A stretch of DNA of 64,000 bases. Origin: Botryotinia globosa (taxonomy: Eukaryota > Ascomycota > Leotiomycetes > Helotiales > Sclerotiniaceae). The stretch is taken from NCBI GenBank assembly GCA_014898425.1, contig RCSZ01000001.1, positions 62,001-126,000 on the forward strand, written 5' to 3'. Shown here one piece after another: positions 46,002 through 59,598 of this stretch (position 1 is its first letter; every line of letters starts with the position of its first letter). A program made the position numbers and the translations under genes. Under the pieces are notes generated by a model. The model did no database searches and was not told the origin of the DNA. It saw nothing but the letters and a program-made list of their open reading frames with translations.

Positions 46002-49000
46002 CGGACTATAAAGATTTGTTTGGAAAGGTTGGATGGAGTGAAGATTGAAGAAAAATAGAAAGAAAAACTGCATAGCGATGGATGGCTTCGTGGGAAGGGT
46101 GTAAAACATTGTATCTTTGTGTATTCTTATAATCAGGCTAATTCTGCTTTTTATTCTATGATTCGCACGGATTACATATCGAAGTGGAGGGATGACTGAA
46201 GTGGGAGTCGCTGCGTGTTGGGTTTAGTAACTTATATCTTGCTTTCTAGTTTCCTCTCTTTATCTGTCTTGGGGGGTCGACTATAGATTACTACATTGCG
46301 CCGTTCCACATAAGATGAGAATCTCATTCATAACGCGCCACCAGGCGGTTATGTAAAGCAAAAGTATTATATCCAAGAGACCAACAGCAATCCAACAACG
46401 GTGATCAAATAATCGATCCCGTCTTTCAACGCACGAGGAAAGAATAAAGGAATCCCCTAATACCCGAGAAATAGATTCCGGTCACGGATCTAGGATTTCG
46501 GGATTGATTTGCAGTTCCGATGAGATCACTGAGATTTTATGCGACGTTGATGGTTGGCATTGGAATTATATGATTAGTGTGAGAGATCCGATAGTGAAGA
46601 GACTTCAGTGATGATAGGTCGTCGCTTTCTATCTTGATTTACCGTCGTCTGCGAGTTTCATCATCGAGATATTGAAGGTCTGAAAAACTGGAATGCCTGT
46701 AGTTTTGACAAAGTTTGCATGGAGGAGAAAGTTTTAGGTAGCATATCATGACGGTTCTGATTTTCCTGCTACACAGCGCACATGCTGGGTGTGTTGGCTC
46801 TGGTGTCCGCTTAATAGCAGAGGAGCACTTGTAATAGTGTTGCCTTTTAAGCATTATGAAGAGGATTTCGGACGTTGAGCTTTCATTAGGGAATAGGGAG
46901 AAATCACAAGAACTAGCACGAATGAAATAGATGTGAATGATCATCCTCCAATCCAATTCACCTATTTCCAAATGATATTCGCTAAGTGTGCATCTGTATT
47001 GTAAGGTCGTGAGATCGTCAGCTTGAGACTTCTTTAAAAGGGCCTAGATATACGAATATTTGATCTGGTCATCATCCTTAGTCAAACTGATATTCAAGAC
47101 AATGTCTTTACAGTATTACGAAGTCAGTGGTTATACGAAGGATGATGTGATATTTAATTCTGACCTGATTTACTCGGGTTTGAGCGTGTGATTGTTCCTT
47201 ATTTTTGGTCTTATTTCTTTTTTGGTAAATCTGTTGTGGTTAGCTGTAACTTGCGTCCGATTAAATTGTCATGTGTGATTCACTGGCAGTAAATTATTTT
47301 GCATGTAGACGATGGCGCAAGTGAGAAATGGCTCATACGTAGATATCATGAACGTCTTGGCTCCACTCTTCCGATCATCGAAGCTCCGAGTTGCAGGTAT
47401 CTGAATAGAAAACGCGGCATCCCTTTGTGGTATTGGCCATGTTTGCTTGGATTCAGTTTCGTAGTTTGCTCTGTGAACAATGCGAGTAGTCTACATATTT
47501 ATAAGTATCTTGAACATGCATTGTTGGATTAAGACTCTAATCGAGATACTATACATTGAATAACAGATACATATCTCAGCACACGGACAGCCTTGGGTTT
47601 GGCAAGGAGTGGTTATATAGGGTTGGTCTTGTCCATTCCAATTTCTTCTATTCACTAAGCTATTCTTTGGGTTCCATGACTAGTTCTCACTCCTGAAAAT
47701 GCATGTCCTCTTCTGTAAAAGCTCTCCCTACCCATGTGGATGTGCTTTCTATTTCAAAGAATCCACTGGCATTATTAGGGTTAATGACGTGTCTCCTGAA
47801 CTATGTCTTCAGCCATACATCGTTAAGTCGTTGCGTTTGTTATAGCCACGGCACCTGACCAAAGGAACCGAGCTTTTTGCGGGATCGCGTATTGTCGTCT
47901 CATCTGACTGTATCGTTTTTCCTGCGAGGATTTGCACTCGAAAATGACTGACAGCATTTATCGATTTGACAACGATGAGAATAGTAACTCGAGGCTATAA
48001 AAAAGACCCTACACAATATCAAGGACAAGCAAGATCACAAGAAGTATTGTGATCGGAAATCCATAGAACGTGGTATCTAAACCGTAAGTCAGGTTACTTA
48101 AATTCCCGAGGTCCTTGCTAATAGAAGTCCATTGATATTTATATCCGGGGAAAGAAAGCATCACCAGCTCAGCCTCTCACAATATTGAATCTCCTGCTAC
48201 GATATCCCGAACTTCAAAATATGAAGTGGATTCTTGTACTCGCTTTATCTCACTTGAGATTATATTTCCACCAAATGATACGGCACGAAGGAATGATTTA
48301 GATCAAGTACCTTCATGGCCAAGAACAGATGTGGGAATTCCACTGGTAACAACGGATACAGGTGTTCGCAATCTTTGTCAGGGAGCAAAATTTGAGAGAG
48401 GTTTTATTAGATCTCCGCAGATGATTGTCGTATTAACTATGAATGACAAGAAAGAGTACGATGATAAACATCGACTACTTATTTCGACAACAATGCAGAC
48501 CTCACATACAACATTTAATGTCGAGAATTGAAATTTCATTCTCAAGACAGTAATTAGGATTTGATTTCAACCCCTAAGCTCTTCACAATGTAAAATGACA
48601 TTGATGCCATATCTTTCTATGAGAAGTTCAATATAGTAGTCTGCATTCTGCATCTCAAGTTCGCACATGGATGAATAAGAGAAACTATCTACGGACTCGG
48701 TTTCCTTTAAATAATTGCAAAAGGTATAGGTAGGAAATTTGCAAAATCCAAGATTCACTACCTACATATCAGAAAGAACTATTGTATGATCTTCTTAGAA
48801 ATCTTTACACTTACCCCTCAAATAACCGAAGAACCCCACAGACAATCAAATACAGTAAGTGCATCCGCTCCTCGATCTAATTTCCACACCAGTCTCAACA
48901 ACATCCTCTCGCTCAGAACATTAGAAAGATTCACTGGAAGTCCTTCAAGACTTCATGCAAATGGACCATCACACATGTGATTGAAAGTAAAGACCAGATC

Positions 49001-50604
49001 GCATGTAAATACAAGCTCAGACCCACACTGAAAAAGCAAAATCCGCAACGTTAAAAGAAGTTCTCATATCCAAGGAAAGTGTGCAAATAGCACTAAAATC
49101 CCAGACTCAAAACCTAAGGGCGGTATCGTTGATTCATTTTGAGAAAGTAGCTGGTAGATAAGAAAACGTTAGCATCAGATGATAATACCCAATCTAACCC
49201 TGTTGATATGCCAGAGGAAAGTCCGTCGTCCATTGGGTTGTTCAAGTCCTATGATAAATATATCTTATCGAGGTATATCTTAGCACAGTCATACGAACTA
49301 GATATCTGAGCAAACACGAACAAGGAGACGGCAAAGAAGACAAATTGTGTGGCGATCAGACTCGTTACTAAAGTGTGAATCGCTTTATTCTCATTCCCAG
49401 GTCTATGATACTCGACACGGCGAACACAAGTATAGAGAATGATAATAAATGTGACCCATCTATAAAAAAAAGTGACTGAATTATAGAATCGACAAATATC
49501 AGGCAGTGATAAAAACGAACAGTAAAAGAAGAGTGATCTACTCCAGTCCAAAACTACTTTACTTGACAACAAAAAGTACCTGGACATGAAAAGTAGAATG
49601 AAGACGTATAAACGACAAACTACCACCCATATATCATCCGCAAGACCTGAGGATATCTGTGAAGTACATTATCGAGTTGCTGATTTTAGAGTATCGAGAA
49701 ACAGGGTATAAATACCCTAAAGGATCTTTCATAATAGATCTTATCAGGTTCTTGATTCCACTTCTAGTGAATGAATACTCAATACATTCAAGTCCGTAAC
49801 AAGCATAGACTGTTAGTCTCATATATCACCTTTTCTCCCTTCCAAGTGAATATATTCACAATATTTCGATCTGATCTCTATTCCCCAACGCGCTATGAAA
49901 GCCGCGTGACACTCATGAACTATTCCATAACCTATTATTCCTAAGCTGGACCTGTCAATTGATCCATGTGTGAGTATTTCTTTCTTCTGATTCATGAATA
50001 TACAGATGTACATACTTTTCAAGTGCCTCGCATATATCAAGTACTAACCCCGCTCTCTTTCACCATCCTCTTCAAAATACCAAAAAAAACACCACCAGCG
50101 AAAAAAAGTATATCATTCCAACAACAGCCCAAATCCCACTACCTAGATATTTCGCGACAAACAACCAAAACAACAACAGCAACAGAAAATACACATCAAT
50201 CCATCAATTCACCTCTCGCAATCCAAACTCATAAATTCACATACGTGGACAGCAGGAGAACATCGTATCGAGCAAGAGCAAACGCAACATCCCACTAATC
50301 AACAAATTCAAACAAAACATCATGCCCGTTTTACCTTCATCTCCATTCTTACAGATGTTGTTGCTTCGATACAGGATTTGGATTACTTAAACACTACTGT
50401 AGCCAGTGCGTGAGGTGATAAATACCTACCCTTTGACCTTGACCATGACTTCTCGCTAACCAAGCCTTTCTTTACCTCTCCTCTCTCTTACCGCACTGTC
50501 TCCCATCTACCATCCATCTACCATCTACCATCTACCCAAATCCACAAACCCAAACCCCAAACACAAACACAAACACAAACACAAACAGGTGAATAAACCC
50601 CCAG
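46002..50604. other. Gene-poor region, possible broken membrane-protein gene
   Basis: 4.6 kb with no supported gene. At 49249-50040 three consecutive minus-strand frames look protein-like; one (49249-49626) is strongly hydrophobic with several membrane-length segments, but they lie in different frames with no clear splice sites. At 48190-48531 a plus-strand frame of ~110 codons has no good start. A (CACAAA)n run lies near 50559-50586. Confidence 0.4.
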
Positions 50605-51483
50605 TCACCAATCCACCACCCCATCCTTCCCTACAATCGTCCCCACATCCTCATCTCTCTCCCCCTCCACCACACTCCTAATAATCAACCCCCTCTCCTC
50701 GGATGTTCACAACCCATCTGATACACAAGCCGCGGACACAAGCCGCGGACCCAAGCCCCCCAAATTCGTCGCGCACATCCCCGGAGCCACCGCCCAAATC
50801 TTAACTCTATCTTTCTCCAACTTATGATTCCAATCCAACATCAGCATATTCAGCGCCACTTCGAACACCTGTAGCCGATCGTTTCGAAGCCGATTTTCTT
50901 AGGCCATCCAGCTGGCTGTGGCGGCGTGGAGAAATATTTCTGCGCAGCTTGGTTGATGGCTGATAAACCCGTGACGAATAGTAAACGCGAACCGGAGGAT
51001 TGGAAGAGGGGGGGGGGGGGTGAATGTGGAAGTTAGGACGTGAGTACCGGCTACATTGACGTCGTAGGCGTTGGTGAAACATTCACGGAGTGTTCTTTTG
51101 CCACTTGTGTATGCGATATCGAAGGTTGCGCCTAGGAGAGCAGAGAGCATTAGTTTTGTTTTTACGATTTCGCAATATATGAAGAAAGAGTCACATACCT
51201 GCATGATTAACCAACGAATCAACTCTCCCATGCTTTTCCATGACCGTCTCAAAAGCCTTCTCAATACTCTCATCACTCACAAGATCCATCTCGAGTGTTT
51301 CAATTGTATTCTTCGAATCTGGAACTTCCTTCTTCAAATCAGCAATTGCAATGTGAGCTTTTTGCAATGAACGAGCGCCGAAAAGTATATGGTATGGTTT
51401 GTAGATTGAAGAAAGGCTTTCACGGCTTCATAACCAATGCCACTATTTGCGCCGGTAACGAGAACAATTGTACGAGATGACAT
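50605..51483 (-). pseudogene. Short-chain dehydrogenase/reductase pseudogene
   Basis: Starts at 51483 with the Rossmann nucleotide-binding motif MSSRTIVLVTGANSGIGYEA (TGxxxGIG). A missing base near 51430 shifts the frame into LFGARSLQKAHIAIADLKKE. The frame then continues to HGRVDSLVNHA and a 67-nt intron (GTATGT...CTCCTAG), and on into the usual TSGKRTLRECFTNAYDVNV segment. A run of 12 C (minus strand; G on plus, 51009-51020) causes a second shift into QSSGSRLLFVTGLSAINQA and the family block GWPKKIGFETIGYRCSK. A third shift leads into VALNMLMLDWNHKLEKDRVK then APGMCATNLGG. A partial CCGCGGACACAAG duplication (about 50730-50756) and one more shift precede the end GLIIRSVVEGERDEDVG. The original would be a ~245-aa NAD(P)-dependent reductase. 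Several independent lesions argue against sequencing error alone. Confidence 0.88.
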
Positions 51484-52560
51484 TTTTGATCTTGATCAAT
51501 GATGAGAATTTGAGGGGTAATCGTCTGATATGTATATTTCTGAAGGTATTTGATCTATTCTATCTGCAGTTTAGTTTCCTATCCATCAGTGGAATACACA
51601 GCATCTTATAGCAATTTCCACTCCAGAACACGAGAGGACAGAAACCGGATCCAGCATAAACTCCTTGATAATCATCATCATCGTCGACACAGTACAGTAG
51701 ATAAAGATTGAGATCTCATTTCATCCTTTATCAGAGATATCCAACCAGAGTATTTTCCCATTCGGGAAACACGACCGCAGAAACAGACAGATACCGGTAT
51801 TCCAACCTCTCAAAGAGCATTTCCATTTTCGGACATACTCCCAAGGACCAAAAGAAGTACTCTGAACCATACTATATCGGGAGATACTCTCGAGGAGATT
51901 TTGTTTCTCGATATCCCGTCGCGTGCGGTCTAGATATCTATCTACCTATCTAAGCTTCACACTCGCGCACGAGCGCGCCCCTCACGGATTCAAGAACTTC
52001 ACGTGCTTTACCTCCTTAATCGAATTCCTTACTTCCGTTTACCACCACATTTTTATCATTATAATCTTACAACCATACCCATACCCATACCCATACCATA
52101 CCATACCCAACTACCTAATAAGTACAAGTTTCACAGAACCAACCATCTAACAAAATAACTCAAACGATAAAGTCTTCTGAGCTCTCCCAAGATGCTCAAA
52201 CCCATTCTAGAGCAAGAGACGCATCAATATTATAAACTAGCTAGGTACTTGCTATTCTTATCTTACCTTATCTGTGCTCAGTGACCGGTACTCCTATTCC
52301 TATGACCTAATAAACCAATCTCCAGTTTCGACTTACCAATTTCCACCACAAGACTCCTCAAACACAATCTCTAGGTAATCCAAGCTAAGCAGCAATCTAC
52401 AGACAAACCTGACTATAAGGGCCTAAAAATTTCGAGGCCTAATTATCTGTATATAGGGGTTTCCTGTATATACAATTTCAGTTTTAGTATTTAATCTTGT
52501 TTTATATCTTTAGTTTCGTTTTCTACCTTTAGTCTTTTTATTTTTATTAAATTTATTAAA

Positions 52561-52710
52561 TGTCAGGGTACAGGTAAAGACTTATATTGTACCATAAGGG
52601 TTCTAAATACTATAAAAGGTTAAGGTTCTATTATAGGAAATAGAATATATTAAGAGTATACTAAAGGTTTATATCTAAAACACAAAGACAATATAATTGG
52701 CATTGTAATA
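52561..52710 (-). repeat. LTR (3' in element sense)
   Basis: 150 bp, reading TGTCAGGGTACAGG from the left on the plus strand. It differs from its partner at 36 sites, all transitions by hand count. Positions 62-150 are the more A/T-rich of the pair. Confidence 0.9.
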
Positions 52711-52713
52711 GTA

Positions 52714-52723
52714 TCCCCCTTTT
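52714..52723 (-). other. Polypurine tract of the retroelement
   Basis: AAAAGGGGGA on the minus strand, three bases inside the LTR at 52561-52710. This is the expected primer site for plus-strand synthesis and fixes the element's orientation. Confidence 0.7.
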
Positions 52724-54839
52724 AGGGTTTATTTGTTTTAAACAAATTAAAATACAAATTAATTTTGTTATTTTTTGATAAAGTTATAAAGGATCAGTTT
52801 AATAGATTAGTTTATTATTATATTTAAATTAATCAAATAACAATTCAAAATCCTTTAAAATAATATTAAAACATTTTAATTTCTATTACAAAATTAAAGC
52901 GAATTATTTTTAAAATAATAATCAATTAACAAATCTTTTTTGATTTGTTTGATTTTTATTTAAAAATTATTTCTAATATAATAATATTCAAGATGATAGA
53001 CTTTTTGAATCTAATCTATACAAACAAATCTGATTTATCCAGATATATTAAATAAAATGTAATAATTATTCCTTTCTAGTTTTAAAGATCCTTAATTGAT
53101 TACTATAATAATAAATAGTATTTCTATTTAATATAATAATAAAAACCATATTTATTATAATAATTAAGAATCTCTTTGAATTCTTATCACTCGATTTCCT
53201 TGTATATTTCATTATCTCTTTTGAAAATTCGGTTTTGATTTTTATATAATTCAATAATATTAATAATATTTTAATCTAATAATTCTAGCAAATAATAGAA
53301 CAATCAAAACAATAAATTGTAGAATATTAGAAAAATCTTGAAATTGATTAGAAATTGTAATAAACAAATCTATTTATAAACTTTGAAAACTTTATAAAAG
53401 TTATTTTATTTATTATTACTTTTTTTTATTAAATAATTGATTTTTATATTCTTTATATTAATCTATATCTTGTTATTTTTTTTATAAAAAAAAGTATTAA
53501 TTTGGATTCTATTAATATAATCTTTATATTTTTGAATCGATTGAATTACAAATGCTTTGAGTTTGATTAGAATAAAATCAAATCTATTTATAATCTTATT
53601 AGTTTTAAAGAATTCTTATTTTCTTTGATATAATAAATTTAATGAAATTAATATAAACGGTTCAATTCTGAGATATAAATAATAATTATAATTAATGAAA
53701 AATAGGGATATATTGGTGGTTTTTGATATAATGTTATTCAATACAAATTTTATAAATAAAAGTTAATTGGATTAATTGTTTTAATAAAAGTTTATAAAAG
53801 TATAAAGATATTGCTCGATTATAATATTAATCCTTTTTGTTTAATTATTGGATTTGGAATAGAATAAGAAAGATTGTTTTAAAGTAATTAATAAATACTT
53901 GAATAAATATTTTCAAAATTTAGAAATAAATTAAAAATCTTTATTGAATATAATATTATCGAGAATATTATATAGATAATATATCTTTTTAATAAATCGA
54001 TTTGTAAACTTCTTTATAAACAATTCTATTATTAATATAAAGTATTATATTTTGATTAAATAACAGATAATTATAATAATATATTAATATTTCTTTTCGT
54101 AGTATTTATTGATTAATAATAATATAATATAATTAATAAAGATATCTAATTAGGGATAAAATAATATTGATAAGGATTTAAGAAATCCAAATATAGTAAA
54201 ACAAAAGGTTTTGATATAAAAATAAAATTAATAAATTTATATAAATGTTTTGATCTTTTTAGATATATTGGATTATTAATATATATAAAAGATAAAATCA
54301 ATAGTTTTAATATAATCTGGATATCTGATTAATTTGGTTGAATATATATAATATATAATCTATATGTGAAATTTGGTAAAGAGGGGAATAAAAAGATGGT
54401 TGTAATAAAAGATTTTGTTATTAATTAATTTACAATTTTGTAAAACTATTCAAAAATCCTTTTGAATATTTAATAATTAATAATGGGTAGAAAAGTTTTG
54501 AAATATTGTATATATAATTATAATTAATTCGAATGATTTGTATACTTTATTAATAAAATCATTAATTAGTTTATTAATATTAAGAATAATTATATTTATT
54601 GAAATTATAATCAGATTTAAATCACTATTTGTTTATCAAATAATATTCTTGAATATAATAATATTGAATATTTATTCTAGAAGGATTATTTGTAAGCAAT
54701 TCTTAATTCGATTATTATTAAAATCGGTATATACTAAGCAATCTTTAATTCTATAGTTCAAAATATTAGAATAAATAATTTTATAATTAAATCGATATAT
54801 AATATAAAAATTGAATTCTAATAAGAATTTGATTTATTT

Positions 54840-55052
54840 AGCTTATTATTAGTTTAATATTTTTATTGATATAAAGTATTCGAGATTTTTATAATCAATA
54901 ATGATTTCGAATAATTCCTGAATATTATATAATTCCGGTTTTTATTCTTCTAATAATTTTATAATCATTAAAAATTCTTTATTATAAATCTTATAATTAT
55001 ATTCAATAATATTATATTTTGATAAAAAATATATTATAGGGTATAGATTTCC
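54840..55052 (-). pseudogene. RNase H remnant of the retroelement
   Basis: The minus-strand frame reads LYPIIYFLSKYNIIEYNYKI, then a stop where the family has W in EEW, then IIIDYKNLEYF matching the usual TDHKNLEYF with the catalytic Asp retained. Gypsy-type RNase H sequence order. Confidence 0.8.
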
Positions 55053-55194
55053 CTTATTATTATATTACAAAAGAATATTATTTATAATCTAGTTGGAAGT
55101 ATTGGTTTCGATTATTATATAATGATGATGATTAAATATAATAAGAATTGGGGTAGAGAAGAAAGTATTCTTTAATATTATAAAAGCGTTTTTT

Positions 55195-55736
55195 TATTTA
55201 AAGTTTTAATTCTATACTCTTTTTTTTTTTAAAAAGCGATTAAAAGACTTTATAATCTTAAAAAAATTGTAAATAAAATATTAATAAAAATTAATAAATC
55301 TAAGAAAATACTAAAAATCTTTGAATTTAATTAATGATTTTTAATTGAATATAATATCAATTTTCTCCAGATCTATTTTTATATTTCCTAGAATAATAAT
55401 TAAACCGAAATATTTGATTTTTTTCATTTCGAATTTGTATTTATTGATATCAATTTATAATTTAATATTAATTAATTGTTGAATAATCTTATAGATATAT
55501 TCTTTGTAATTTATAATATTCTCGAAATAAATTAAAATATTATTTAAATATATTATACAAATCCTATTCAAAAGATTGAAGAGAATATAATTAATATAAT
55601 TCTGAAATAAAGTCAATATATTATAAAATCCGAAAAGTATTATTAGTAATTCGAATAAACCAAAACAAATAATAAAAACGATTTTCTATTTATAGCTTTT
55701 TGCAATTTATAATTTATTGAAAACAGCGATGATATC
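55195..55736 (-). pseudogene. Reverse transcriptase remnant, catalytic YLDD now YLNN
   Basis: Reads DIIAVFNKL...KIVFIICFGLFE...LFQNYINYILFNLLNR, then ICIIYLNNILIYFENI (catalytic position 55539-55550), and on to INKYKFEMKKIKYFGLII and FLRFINFY. Both catalytic aspartates are asparagine (GAT to AAT), and several Gln/Trp/Arg codons are stops (CAA or CGA to TAA/TGA), as RIP produces. Confidence 0.9.
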
Positions 55737-56542
55737 AAGTTTGATATAGATTTTAATATAGTATAAAGTATCAAAAATTTCTTTAATTAATAATAAAGAA
55801 TATTGGTTTTTGATAATAATATTATTTAGATTTTAATAGTTTTAATAAATTCGAATATTTTTTTTTGATTTAATAATTAGAAAGAATAAAGCAATTGATT
55901 AGAAATGAGATTTCTAAATGAATCCTTTGTTTAGATTATTATTAAATTATTTATAAACAATTTGAAGTTTAGCTAGAAATATTAAATAGTTCTTGTTATA
56001 TAATGATTTCTTATTTAATATAATCTCAATTTTGTGATTCTATAAGTATTATAATGAAAATTTGTTAGTAAGAAAAAATAGAAATCCTAGATATAGATTA
56101 TAAAATCAGGAAAACAATTTATCTTGGATTTTTGATATAAAAAGAATGAATTGATCTATTTTTTTTATAAATTTATTGATATTATTATTTATTAAACCTT
56201 AATATAATTAAATAGAATCCTTAATTATTATGTAGTATAGATTGCAAATTTTATCTAATTCGTTTTAGAACATTTTTATAATATAAATATTATTATTCTT
56301 ATAAAATTATATAAAATTATTAATTATAAAAAACTTTATATCTTATATTTCAGAGTAGATATTTTGTATAATATTAAATGGCTTGTTTAAGGGATTTGAT
56401 AGTGATAATAATAATAAAGATAAGGTATTTTGATTCTATAGTAATCTTTTATACTTTTTGGAATTAGTAATAAATCAAATTGGGACTAATTTTAAGAATA
56501 AACAATTAGAAATTATCCTAGCTCGGGTATCCACTTTATTAT

Positions 56543-56781
56543 TGTAAAAGAGTAGAAGGTGGTAGGGTCATAGAGTAGTCCTTTGCATATACTACAGGAA
56601 AGTCACTGTGGCGTGTCGCCTCAGATAGAGGAGAGGAGGGGGAGGCTCTATATAGTGTTTTACAAGATATACTAGAAGTTTGGTGGGTGGGAACTGATTG
56701 CTCTTTCTAAACTATAAGGAAAAGGGCTATAAATACTAGCTACAGAAGTGGACCACGTGACCAGCACAAAGATTCGCTCAC
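56543..56781. mobile_element. Un-mutated 239-bp insertion, probable solo LTR
   Basis: An island of ordinary base composition inside the AT-rich dead retroelement. It is flanked by ATTAT on both sides (56538-56542; 56782-56786), begins TGTAAAAGAGTAGAAG and ends GATTCGCTCAC. It contains a TATA-like GGGCTATAAATAC followed by a CACGTG E-box, like a retroelement promoter. If the last A of the right ATTAT belongs to the element, the ends are TG...CA. Composition implies insertion after RIP of the surrounding DNA. Confidence 0.6.
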
Positions 56782-59256
56782 ATTATTAATATAATAAGTA
56801 TAATAAAAGTTTTTATTTTTATTGTTTTCGAAATTGATAGTGTCAGGATTTTTTTAGGTATTTGAGATCTCAATAGATTCAAGAATTATTAATTAATCTT
56901 AGAGTAATAAGAATTTAATTTTAAAGTTTTTGTTGATAATATTTTCTATAAAAACTGATTTCAGAATAAGTTTTTATAGAAATGATTTGAAATTGATTAA
57001 TATAATTTTACCATTTTTTAGCAAAATTATTTTATAATTATCAAGTATATTAAGAATAATAATTATTATAATATTAATAAAATAACAATATTTCGAGCAA
57101 TATATAGATATAAATTTAAATGTTATTATTAATCAATCAATAATAGAGTTATAATATTAAAATCAAAAAAAACCAAAGATTATTGGATCTGTAATTAATA
57201 AAATAATAATATAAAACAAATCGATTTCCTAGTGATTATTGATTTGTATATCTAGAAATATATATTGAAAAAGGATATTAGAGAACTTCCCATTAGTTAG
57301 AAGTAAATAATAGATATAGGGGAAAGAATATATAGATATTTGGAATTTGAAGATAATTTCTTTATTAATAAAACTATAGTTCATAGTTTTACTATTTATA
57401 AGGCTAATAAACAAAATAATTATATTAAATATAAAAAAAAATTTCGTTGAGATTTTAAAAGATTTGCTATTTATTATTCTAAAATATAAAGAATCTTTAA
57501 ATATAATTAATCTTCTAATCTACAAAGATAAATTTTCTATAAAGAATCTTGATTTGTAATTGTAAATCGAGATTAATTTTTTGATATATCGAATTAGGGA
57601 ATAAAACTTTTATTCTTTTTTGAATAAATGGATTTCTTAATATATCTTCCCAGATTAAGTTTTTGAATAAAATTAAAAAGGATTAATAAAATATAATATA
57701 ATAATATAATTAGGAAACAATTAATAAATAGAAAACAATTGATGAACAAAAACAAGCTTTGATATAAGGAATTGATAATATTACAATAAAATCTAAGGTT
57801 TTAATATTAATTAATTGCAAAAAAACAATTGATATAAAAATTATATTTTATATTAATATTAATATTATATTTTATATTATTAGTTTATTTCTTATTACAA
57901 TTATTTTTAATATAATCTGATTTCTTATAATAAAAACAAAAACCAAAATCAAAATATTATTTTTGAATATAATAAAATGAAGAATATTAACCTTATCGAA
58001 TAGCATTTAATTACATAAAGTCACCAAATAGTTTTGATATAAAGGGAATTATAATTAAAACTGGTTTTTTATTATAATACCTTAATTAATTATAATTGAA
58101 ATTAATACTCTGACTTTTATATTGATTATCAAAATGAGTTTTTTCTTTTAAATCATTATAAATATTTTATCATTAGATTGTTTATATATCAATATCAATA
58201 ATAAAAAGTTTATTAAAACAATTAATTAAAATATCAATTAATTTTTATAAAACCTTAAATTTGAAATTAGCGATTTATTATTTAATAATTTTTTTATATC
58301 TAATAACAAATTGCTTGAATTTAATAATAAAATTATTAAATAGAATCTTTCTTATTTTATATTTATTATAATCTATAAAAATCTTTTATAAAAAATCAAA
58401 GATTTAATATTATTTGTTTAATTTATTTCAAATATTTATTATAATATATTATTTAGAAAACTAAAGATTAGAGTTATATAGATTATCTATAATCATATCA
58501 AAATATATTTGATTATTTATATAAACTAAATCAAAAAGTAAATTAACAAGAAATATAATTTATTAAAATTCTAATTTATTTTTATAATCTACAATTAAAT
58601 AACAATTGATTACATTACAAAATACTATATACTAATTCTAACATTTTACAATATCTTACTTATCACCATTAAACTTCTCAAAGGAAATAAAATATCTTTA
58701 ACAAAGTAAAGCTTTTAGATTATTATAAACAATAATCTTTAATATCTCAATTGTATCTTACAATTCAACAATCTATAATTGAACTTTATTAGCTTAAATA
58801 TATATTACAACAATTTATTTTTATAATAAAATTATAATTATTTCGATCAAAATAAATACAATTTAAATAATTATAAAATATATAATATTCGAATCATTAA
58901 ATAAATCTATAAATAAAAAAATATCAGCTTCAATAAAATCGACAATATAATTCAAAAAAAGAAACTATAAAGACAAACTAAATACAGCTATTTGATTAGC
59001 TATTTCTAATACTTTTATAACTATAAAACATCCTTATAGAGTTCTTAATAATAAATCAATATAAATATATTTTAATACAATCAAATAACTTTATTAAAAA
59101 ATAACAAAATTATCTACAATAAATTAACAATAGATTCAATTAATATAATCGGATTATAACTTCAATAAAATCAAAGTAATTAGAGTGATTAGAATATAAC
59201 TTGAATAAATATCTTTAAAATAAAACTATAATAACTTCTAAATAAATAATACAAAC

Positions 59257-59406
59257 TATCAGGGTACAAATAAAGATTTATATTATACTATAAGAATTTT
59301 AAATACTATAAAAGATTGAAGCCCTATTATAGGAAATAGAATACGCTAAGGGCACATTAAGGGTTTATGCCTAAGGCACGAAGGCAACATAGTTGACGCC
59401 GTGACA
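59257..59406 (-). repeat. LTR (5' in element sense)
   Basis: 150 bp, gapless partner of 52561-52710. Positions 1-60 are more A/T-rich than the partner, but positions 62-150 retain G and C (for example GACGCCGTGACA at the right end). Confidence 0.9.
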
Positions 59407-59598
59407 TTAAATTTATTACATGAATTTATAAATTTATCATATAATAGACTAAAGTTTAAACTATTATTACTAATTTTATAAGAATATTAACAAAATTAAA
59501 ACTATGTACTTTTATATAAGGATATACTTATATAAATCAAATTTATTATATAAATTTTTTGAAGATTTAAAAACATGCTCATATAAAGGGGATACTTA

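Larger units (their letters stand above)
52561..59406 (-). mobile_element. RIP-inactivated Ty3/gypsy-like LTR retroelement
   Basis: Complete 6,846-bp element with 150-bp LTRs at each end and a 5-bp target duplication TTAAA (52556-52560; 59407-59411). Sense is the minus strand. A polypurine tract AAAAGGGGGA lies just inside the downstream LTR, and RT then RNase H are read on the minus strand. Coding regions are full of stops and A/T-ending codons. Gag, protease and integrase could not be read with confidence. RT followed directly by RNase H, with RT similarity to chromovirus-like proteins, fits Ty3/gypsy; the lack of readable integrase order leaves some doubt. Confidence 0.9.

Noticed and set aside
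49249..49626. Hydrophobic minus-strand ORF as an intact membrane protein
   Set aside because: Starts at GTG, no clear splice to neighbouring frames, family not recognised; kept only as a possible relic in the region note.
53066..54756. Short AT-rich ORFs (e.g. 53066-53254, 54538-54756)
   Set aside because: They arise from A/T-only codons in RIP-mutated retroelement DNA.
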